Source: Acetobacterium tundrae (GTDB lineage Bacteria; Bacillota; Clostridia; Eubacteriales; Eubacteriaceae). From it: 64,000 bases of DNA. The stretch's first letter is position 1. Every line of letters begins with the position of its first letter. The notes beneath the pieces are model-generated. The model worked only from the letters and a program-made list of their open reading frames with translations, ran no database searches and had not been told where the DNA came from. The position numbers and the translations under genes are program-made. The stretch spans positions 1-64,000 of the forward strand of contig NZ_RXYB01000004.1 in assembly GCF_008086615.1 (NCBI RefSeq), written 5' to 3'. Positions 58,469-64,000 of this stretch are shown here, piece after piece.

Positions 58469-60064
58469 GTGGAAACTAAAAAATTCTTTTCTCTGAGTTT
58501 GGACAACATTGAAATTGCAACCGCATTTGTTCGAGACTTGTTGGAGAAATATAATTGCACAAAAAGGGACAGCGTTCGGGCCCAGCTCTTTGTCGAGGAG
58601 ACGATTGTCTACTGGAAAAAAGCCTCCGAGGAAAATGAAAAATTTGAGATATCATTGCGGAAGCGATTTAAAACAATTACCCTGTCGATGAACTACTGGG
58701 GGGATCAATCCAATCCATTGACACTGCCGGAAGAAACAGAGGATGCAGATTTGGATCTGATTGGTCAGAATATTTTAATTGGTTTATCATCAGTTACTTA
58801 TTCCTACGACAACGGCTGCAACAATGTCTCCTATACCTTAAAGGAAAAGCCCCTCAATCCGGCAATGACTACGGCTATTGCCCTGGCAGCGGCGATTATT
58901 ATCGGTTTAGGATTGCTGCATTTTGCTCCTGCTACGGGGGTTCTGATGGCCAATGCCATTCTGACGCCATTGAGCAGTATCTTTTTCGGCTTCCTCAATG
59001 CTGTCGTTATCCCGGTATTATTTCTTTCAGCAATCGGCAGTATTTTCAACATGGATAATATTTCCCAGATGAAGATAATATTTAAGAGTCTGCTTAAGTG
59101 GTGTGTGGGAATCATGGTGCTGGCTTCTGTTATAGTACTGGCGGCGGCTCAGCTATTTTATCTTGGTAACAGTTCTGTGGCTTCCAGCGGTGGCAATAGT
59201 GACTTATGGAGTCAGGTCGGAAAGATGATATTCGGCATCATACCGGCCAATATCATTCAGCCTTTTTTGGATGGGAATACGTTGCAGATTATGTTTCTTG
59301 CCATTATTGGCGGCATCGTGATGCTGACATTGAAAGGGCGTTTCCCTTTTGTTACAAAGATAATAACAGAGGCTAATTTAATTTTTTCAACGATTCTTGA
59401 TGCCGTTTGTTCGCTGATGCCCTGGGTTGTCTTTATCAGCATCTTGAATATGATGGTCTCAGGAAATGGCGGAGCCCTTTTGGGAGCAATCGGAGTGATC
59501 GCATTGATTCTAGGGTGTTTCTTGATCCTGGTTCTTATTATGCTACTGAGTGTCGCACTGATTGAAAAGATGAGTCCCATCGCGTATCTGAAATCCGCCG
59601 CGCCATTTTTATTGATTGCCTTTTCTACAGCCAGTTCAAGTGCCTCTTTTGCAAGTCACAACGCAACGGCAATTTTCAAGCAGGATATCCGGGACTATGT
59701 GGTCAATTTTTCAATTCCAGTAGGGGTGTTATTCAACAAACAATCAGTCATTATCACGATGGTGTTGACGTCGTTATTTATGGGTGGATATTATCAGATG
59801 ACCTTTTCAATTGGAGAAATTATACCGGTGATCATACTCAGTATGGTTTTGTCGGTAGCCTGTCCGCCAACTCCGGGAATGGGGGCGTTTCTTTTTACCA
59901 TTGCGTTTAACCTGATGGGAATTCCTTTGGAAGGATTGGCGTTGGCCGTTAGTATTGATATCTTTCTGGACTATCCGTGTACCGCCATCCATGTGCTGAT
60001 AACAAATATAGGCATGCTGCATACCGAACATATGTTAAGAATGAAAGAAAACAAGGCGATCTGA
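58469..60064 (+). CDS. Dicarboxylate/amino acid:cation symporter with N-terminal soluble domain
   Basis: A 531-residue fusion. Residues about 130-531 are a DAACS-type (glutamate/dicarboxylate) sodium or proton symporter with eight or more helices, including re-entrant-loop segments ASSSASFASHNATA and CPPTPGMGAFLF. Residues 1 to about 125 form an extra soluble domain (FSLSLDNIEIATAFVRDLLEKYNC ... RAQLFVEETIVYWKKASEE). Its helix-strand pattern vaguely recalls RsbW-type GHKL ATPase domains (EET as an N-box), but this is uncertain. Translation starts at GTG 58469 behind AAGGAG. The fused domain may regulate uptake. It faces a LysR gene. Confidence 0.82.
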   Translation: METKKFFSLSLDNIEIATAFVRDLLEKYNCTKRDSVRAQLFVEETIVYWKKASEENEKFEISLRKRFKTITLSMNYWGDQSNPLTLPEETEDADLDLIGQNILIGLSSVTYSYDNGCNNVSYTLKEKPLNPAMTTAIALAAAIIIGLGLLHFAPATGVLMANAILTPLSSIFFGFLNAVVIPVLFLSAIGSIFNMDNISQMKIIFKSLLKWCVGIMVLASVIVLAAAQLFYLGNSSVASSGGNSDLWSQVGKMIFGIIPANIIQPFLDGNTLQIMFLAIIGGIVMLTLKGRFPFVTKIITEANLIFSTILDAVCSLMPWVVFISILNMMVSGNGGALLGAIGVIALILGCFLILVLIMLLSVALIEKMSPIAYLKSAAPFLLIAFSTASSSASFASHNATAIFKQDIRDYVVNFSIPVGVLFNKQSVIITMVLTSLFMGGYYQMTFSIGEIIPVIILSMVLSVACPPTPGMGAFLFTIAFNLMGIPLEGLALAVSIDIFLDYPCTAIHVLITNIGMLHTEHMLRMKENKAI

Positions 60065-60071
60065 CCAATAA

Positions 60072-60989
60072 TTATGTTTTAAAGATATTCATAAATGTTT
60101 TCTTTAAAACGTCAGCAAAAATTGCAGCATTGGCTTCTTCAGGCCGATAACAGATGTAAATATCCTGATAAGCAGATTTATTGGCTATTTTTACATATTT
60201 TTTATATTTTCGGGAATCCGTATAATAACTGATATGCAGTGAATCACTTAAATACAAATGGGACGTGAAAAACAAATGCTTATAGGCATAGTCCAAATCA
60301 TAATGATAGGCAAAATTTAATTTTATATTTTCCTTTTGGCATAGGTAGTCGATAAAAGGAGCAGTTTTAATAATGTTATTTAGTTCACCCTTAATATTTA
60401 CGAACGCTTCATTTTCTAGTTGATTCAAGTTAATTTCTTTCAATGCTGCATATTTGGATTCCGGAGGAACCGCGATAAAAAGTTTATTTTTAAATAAAAA
60501 GGTGCTTTCTATATTTTGATCAGTCAGTTCTGCTTTGTATTTATTGATACTTAAGTGATCAGTAAAGATAATATCGGCCTTTTTTTCAAGTAACATTTCG
60601 ATCGATTTTTCAAAAGATACCGTTTCTTTTTTTATGCGAATGTAAGGATATTTTTGCAAAAATGTGCTAATCGATTTATCTAGAATATTTTCTCCGAGAT
60701 CGCACAGCACAATGGAAGAATGAGTCGTTTTATTGTTTGGGTTAAAATATTGATTCATATTATCGTAACTGTTTAAAATGGTACTAATATATCCCAGCAA
60801 CACAGTCCCATTTTGATTGATATATATCTTTCTGCCGATGCGATCAAAAAAGGTGCAGTTGAATTCATTTTCAATATTCTTCAATGTTTTACTCAAAGCT
60901 GAAGAGGTAACAAAAAGTTCATCGGCAGCTTTGGCAATACTTTCGTGTTTAGCAATTATTTTGAACTGCTGCATCTGTAAAAAATTCAT
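60072..60989 (-). CDS. LysR-family regulator
   Basis: A 305-residue LysR-type regulator. The N-terminal winged helix is MNFLQMQQFKIIAKHESIAKAADELFVTSSALSKTLKNIENEFNCTFFDR, followed by a substrate-binding domain of two lobes. It is transcribed away from the methyltransferase gene at 61239 across a 250-bp gap containing a TAATTGTA dyad, so it is the probable activator of that gene. The effector could be the methylated substrate. The ATG is behind AGGGGGAT. Confidence 0.88.
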   Translation of the reverse strand: MNFLQMQQFKIIAKHESIAKAADELFVTSSALSKTLKNIENEFNCTFFDRIGRKIYINQNGTVLLGYISTILNSYDNMNQYFNPNNKTTHSSIVLCDLGENILDKSISTFLQKYPYIRIKKETVSFEKSIEMLLEKKADIIFTDHLSINKYKAELTDQNIESTFLFKNKLFIAVPPESKYAALKEINLNQLENEAFVNIKGELNNIIKTAPFIDYLCQKENIKLNFAYHYDLDYAYKHLFFTSHLYLSDSLHISYYTDSRKYKKYVKIANKSAYQDIYICYRPEEANAAIFADVLKKTFMNIFKT

Positions 60990-61123
60990 TGTATCCCCCT
61001 AAAAGTGCTTTATTATTACCCTAAAATCAAGTGAAAGTTATAGTAAAAGTATAACACAGTCTGGCATTTTTTTTCAATTATTGACTATCTGGTTAACAAT
61101 AAAGATAAAAAAGCAAATAGACG

Positions 61124-61153
61124 TAATTGTAAATATTTTATAATATACAATTA
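61124..61153. promoter_or_regulatory. Dyad in the LysR/methyltransferase intergenic region
   Basis: TAATTGTA (61124-61131) and TACAATTA (61146-61153) are perfect 8-bp arms, 14 bp apart. LysR-type sites of this layout are common between divergent genes. Confidence 0.55.
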
Positions 61154-61238
61154 TAAAGAAGCAACTCATAATATAAAGTAATAATAAGTAGTAAACGCTT
61201 AGTTATTTTATAAATTTAAATGAAATAGGGGGATTTAT

Positions 61239-62318
61239 ATGAGCAAATTTATGGAAGTAGCAGCGAATCGGGATTATTCAAAAGAATGGCAGGCACCAGG
61301 GAGTTTTCCATGGATTTTTCAACGACCGAAAGATCCAATTGAGGAGCGACCAATCCGTGTCAAAGACAATTATACCCGGTGCGCCAAAGGGGAGCAGCCT
61401 TACTGGATGCCGGCATATTTTTACGAATCCAATATTGTTTGGCCAGATGCGATGGAAGAGCATCCGGTACCGGAAGTTGATGGCTATGACTGGTGGGGTG
61501 TTAATTGGATGATGGTGGAATCGGCAGGCGGGATGATCACAAAGCCGGAAACAAGAACAATCACGGACTTTGCCAATTGGAAAGCGGAACTTGAATGGCC
61601 GGATTTATCCCGGGTCGATTTCAAAACAGATGGTCAAAAAATTCAAAATATGCTTGATCCCGACAGACCTCATATTTATGAATGTGTGGAAGGTGTTTTT
61701 GAACGGCTTCACGAATTGATTCCTTTCGAAGAAAGTCTCATGGCATTTTATGAAGAACCGGAGCTACTGGAGGAATTCTTTCAGAAAATGGCGGATTACA
61801 AGATTGAATCAACGAAAAAAGTATTCGAGAACTATGGAAGAGTCGATGGTGTATTATATCATGATGACTGGGGAACGCAGCGGGCGGGATTTTTCTCCAA
61901 TGAAATGTTCCGTGAACAGATCATGCCGGCAACCAAACGCTTTCTAGATTATGTAAAAAGCCAGGGCAAGTTCGTCGAACTGCATTCCTGCGGTAAGAAC
62001 ATTCAATATATTCCGATGATGCTTGAAATGGGAATTGATATGTGGACACCGCAGCTGTTCATCAATGAGCCGGACTTTTTGCACACAACCTACGGAAAGA
62101 ATATGACTTTTACGTTTCCGTTAATGATTGCGCCGGATTGGAATGAAGACCAAATCCGCCAGGCAGTGCGGGATTTTGTGGATCATTTTGGGGAAAACGG
62201 ACGTGTAATGTGCTGGATCATGGTAGAAAATTTTGATCAAAAACTAGAAGCGATAGCACAAGATGAACTGTATCATTATTCACTGAACTATTACAATAAA
62301 CTCTATGACAGAAAATAA
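61239..62318 (+). CDS. UroD-family methyltransferase with HxC zinc motif
   Basis: A 359-residue TIM-barrel protein of the uroporphyrinogen decarboxylase/methyltransferase family, more distant from the proteins at 16882 and 54590. It keeps YHDDWGTQRAGFFS, LMAFYEEPELLEEFF and IDMWTPQ. It has VELHSCGKNIQ, the zinc-type His-x-Cys motif of MtaA/MtbA-like corrinoid methyltransferases. A longer N-terminus precedes the barrel (MSKFMEVAANRDYSKEW). It is monocistronic behind a LysR-controlled region and a terminator follows. It probably demethylates a different substrate and would need a corrinoid protein from elsewhere. Confidence 0.83.
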   Translation: MSKFMEVAANRDYSKEWQAPGSFPWIFQRPKDPIEERPIRVKDNYTRCAKGEQPYWMPAYFYESNIVWPDAMEEHPVPEVDGYDWWGVNWMMVESAGGMITKPETRTITDFANWKAELEWPDLSRVDFKTDGQKIQNMLDPDRPHIYECVEGVFERLHELIPFEESLMAFYEEPELLEEFFQKMADYKIESTKKVFENYGRVDGVLYHDDWGTQRAGFFSNEMFREQIMPATKRFLDYVKSQGKFVELHSCGKNIQYIPMMLEMGIDMWTPQLFINEPDFLHTTYGKNMTFTFPLMIAPDWNEDQIRQAVRDFVDHFGENGRVMCWIMVENFDQKLEAIAQDELYHYSLNYYNKLYDRK

Positions 62319-62397
62319 GCTATTTCGCTTTATCAATAGACTCCTATACTTGTACCGATAGTGGTTTGTCAATTGTTGGTACGGTTGTTTATCAGTC

Positions 62398-62425
62398 TGA
62401 GTCCGCCTTTGGGCGGATTTTTTTA
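62398..62425 (+). terminator. Terminator after the UroD-family gene
   Basis: GTCCGCC and GGCGGAT pair round a 4-nt loop followed by eight T. Confidence 0.9.
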
Positions 62426-62448
62426 TTATTGGACTATTCTTTACTAAT

Positions 62449-62477
62449 TTGACATTTTTATTAAACTAGCGTATTAT
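62449..62477 (+). promoter_or_regulatory. Promoter of the MarR/efflux unit
   Basis: TTGACA (62449-62454), a 17-bp spacer and TATTAT (62472-62477), followed by GCATA...TATGC (62481-62497) as a possible MarR operator. Confidence 0.7.
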
Positions 62478-62556
62478 TAAGCATAGATATAATATGCATA
62501 CCAATTAATACTATACATATTATATTTACAACATGTAAATTTTGGAGGTGTAGAAA

Positions 62557-62991
62557 ATGAAATCTCTCGATAAATCGATTGGTATGTCTATTAATTACGT
62601 AAACAGAAAAATACAAAGATATTTGTCAGCAAATCTAAAAAAATACAATATAACGACGGAACAATGGTCAGTATTACTGCAAATATTAGAAAATGATGGG
62701 ATCAATCAAAAACAGTTGGCCAAAAAAGCTAACAAAGATCAGACGACCCTTGTTCGAATATTGGATATTCTTGAAAGAAAAGAGCTGGCGATTCGCAAAA
62801 AAAGTCCGGATGACAGACGCTTTTATTTGATTTACGGTACGCAAGAAGGCCGAAAACTGAAAGAAGAAATATATCCATTTGTAGAAGGTTTGTTCCAGAA
62901 TATTATAAAAGGTATTTCACAGGATCAATTGGATTTATTTATTGATACACTAAATAAAATTGATGAAAATATACCTGTTGAAGAACAATAA
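62557..62991 (+). CDS. MarR-family regulator
   Basis: A 144-residue winged-helix regulator. It has QWSVLLQILENDGINQKQLAKKANKDQTTLVRILDILERKELAIRKKSPDDRRFYLIY, which covers helices 2-4 and the wing with the DDRR motif. It lies 151 bp upstream of an efflux-type transporter in the same direction, so it probably represses it and itself. GGAGG precedes the ATG. The inducer is likely a drug or phenolic compound, by family precedent. Confidence 0.88.
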   Translation: MKSLDKSIGMSINYVNRKIQRYLSANLKKYNITTEQWSVLLQILENDGINQKQLAKKANKDQTTLVRILDILERKELAIRKKSPDDRRFYLIYGTQEGRKLKEEIYPFVEGLFQNIIKGISQDQLDLFIDTLNKIDENIPVEEQ

Positions 62992-63142
62992 TTATGAGGC
63001 GGATCATTGTGCAGATAGATTGTGCTGCTTAATTTGACAAGAACAAACTATGCTCAAAATTTCCCGGGTATTTTGAAGGCACATAGGAGTTTTTTTAATA
63101 TAGTGTAATTGCAATTGTTATTGAATAAGGAGAAGAAAATTT

Positions 63143-64000
63143 ATGGAATTATGTTCAGAAAAATCAAATTATCAGAAAAAAAATTATAATGTGTTGCCAA
63201 TCACGATTGCCCTGATTATGGCAGGATTTTGCTGTATGCTGAATGAAACGGTATTGAATATGGCATTAAATAAATTAATGGTTCAATTTGCCGTATCTGC
63301 AAATGCAGTTCAATGGCTTAGTACCGGATATATGCTTGTTATGGGAATTGCAATTCCCGTTTCGGCGTTGCTTATTCAAAGCTTTTCAACAAAAAAGCTT
63401 TTTATTGCGGCTGTCATAATATTTTTAATCGGAACACTTATCTGTGGCGTTTCAACGTCCTTTACAGTTTTACTGGCGGGCCGATTAATTCAGGCGGTTG
63501 GAACTGGTATTTTAATCCCAAACATCGTTAATACTTTAATAATTATCAATCCTGTTGAGAAACGGGGAAAAGCACTGGGGATTTTTAATCTTGTGATGTT
63601 TTGTGCACCGGCGATCGGGCCAACCATTTCCGGTTTAATTATTCAATCTCTTAATTGGAGATGGTTATTTTTTATAATCCTGCCTTTTTCGATTGTGTCT
63701 TTAATTTTAGGCAGCAAATACGTTGAAAATGTGACGAAATTGACGAATCCGCCAATCGATTTTTTATCGATTGTACTGTCAACTATCGGATTCGGCGGAT
63801 TCATATATGGTGTCAGCAATATTGGCAGCTCCTATACATATTTGATCGCGATACCGATGATTGCTGCCGGTATCGCGTTAGTCATGTTCGTACTGCGTCA
63901 GTTGCACATGAGCGAGCCGATGCTGGATATGCATCCGTTCAAAGAATCCATGTTCAGTCTCGGTTGTATACTTATGATGATCATGCATATGGTTAATTTT
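63143..64000 (+). CDS. DHA2-type MFS efflux transporter (3' end beyond window)
   Basis: The first 286 residues of a major facilitator of the EmrB/QacA (14-helix) family. It begins NYNVLPITIALIMAGFCCMLNETVLNMALNKLM, and has the loop VQWLSTGYMLVMGIAIPVSALL, the motif RLIQAVGTGILIPNI, and the motif C-like CAPAIGPTISGLI. AAGGAG precedes ATG 63143. The frame stays open to base 64000. It is controlled in all likelihood by the MarR protein upstream and should export toxic compounds using the proton gradient. Confidence 0.88.
   Translation, partial: MELCSEKSNYQKKNYNVLPITIALIMAGFCCMLNETVLNMALNKLMVQFAVSANAVQWLSTGYMLVMGIAIPVSALLIQSFSTKKLFIAAVIIFLIGTLICGVSTSFTVLLAGRLIQAVGTGILIPNIVNTLIIINPVEKRGKALGIFNLVMFCAPAIGPTISGLIIQSLNWRWLFFIILPFSIVSLILGSKYVENVTKLTNPPIDFLSIVLSTIGFGGFIYGVSNIGSSYTYLIAIPMIAAGIALVMFVLRQLHMSEPMLDMHPFKESMFSLGCILMMIMHMVNF

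Noticed and set aside
1-64000. CRISPR array, tRNA, rRNA, prophage or intact insertion sequence
   Set aside because: No regularly spaced direct repeats, no cloverleaf or rRNA sequence, and no transposase or phage structural genes were seen.

Overview
The window is a low-GC, densely coded Firmicute chromosome segment. Its gene content points to an anaerobic acetogen of the Eubacteriaceae, most like Acetobacterium. The evidence is a complete three-component corrinoid methyl-transfer system (methyl-THF methyltransferase, corrinoid protein, UroD-family methyltransferase), two further UroD-family methyltransferases, flavodoxin/ferredoxin (EFR1) proteins, and a clostridial-order fatty-acid cluster using FabK. 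Species assignment is inference. No rRNA, tRNA, CRISPR array, prophage or intact transposon was seen.

Layout. 1-31000 is mostly accessory: small regulator-plus-target modules (AraC, four TetR, two XRE, ArsR, Fur), two EFR1 proteins, glyoxalase-fold proteins, an alpha/beta hydrolase, an unusual class I isoprenoid-fold enzyme, an MFS carrier divergent from a corrinoid-type methyltransferase, an ABC-F ATPase with a leader-peptide attenuator, two c-di-GMP-type signalling proteins, a stomatin homologue and a LiaF/DUF4097 envelope pair. Six copies of a REP-like palindrome (about 65-76 bp) and several gene remnants lie in 5000-19000, which looks like a plastic region. 32373-41918 is one compact minus-strand fatty-acid operon read in the order marR/fabT, fabH, acpP, fabK, fabD, fabG, fabF, accB, fabZ, accC, accD, accA. 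44267-47992 holds housekeeping genes (ybeY, dgkA, era, recO). 48079-52504 holds glyoxalase I, threonine aldolase, a PD-(D/E)XK-like protein and an ABC exporter.

52988-55567 is the methyl-transfer operon: a methyl-THF:corrinoid methyltransferase, a corrinoid protein and a UroD-family substrate methyltransferase, in the style of vanillate O-demethylase (Mtv/Odm). The lone paralogue at 16882 and the divergent LysR/methyltransferase pair at 60072-62318 suggest alternative substrate modules that could share the corrinoid protein and feed methyl groups into the Wood-Ljungdahl pathway. 55831-60064 carries DAHP synthase, a ZIP metal transporter, MscL with a zinc-ribbon tail and a dicarboxylate symporter with an extra N-terminal soluble domain. 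The window ends inside a MarR-linked DHA2-type efflux pump.

The points most worth a second look are the ABC-F protein, in which every degenerate motif falls on the same composite ATP site behind an apparent attenuator; two TGATT-N12-AATCA sites exactly 63 bp apart between the MFS and methyltransferase genes; the REP-like family that abuts or supplies stop codons; the symporter fusion; and the orphan isoprenoid-fold enzyme.
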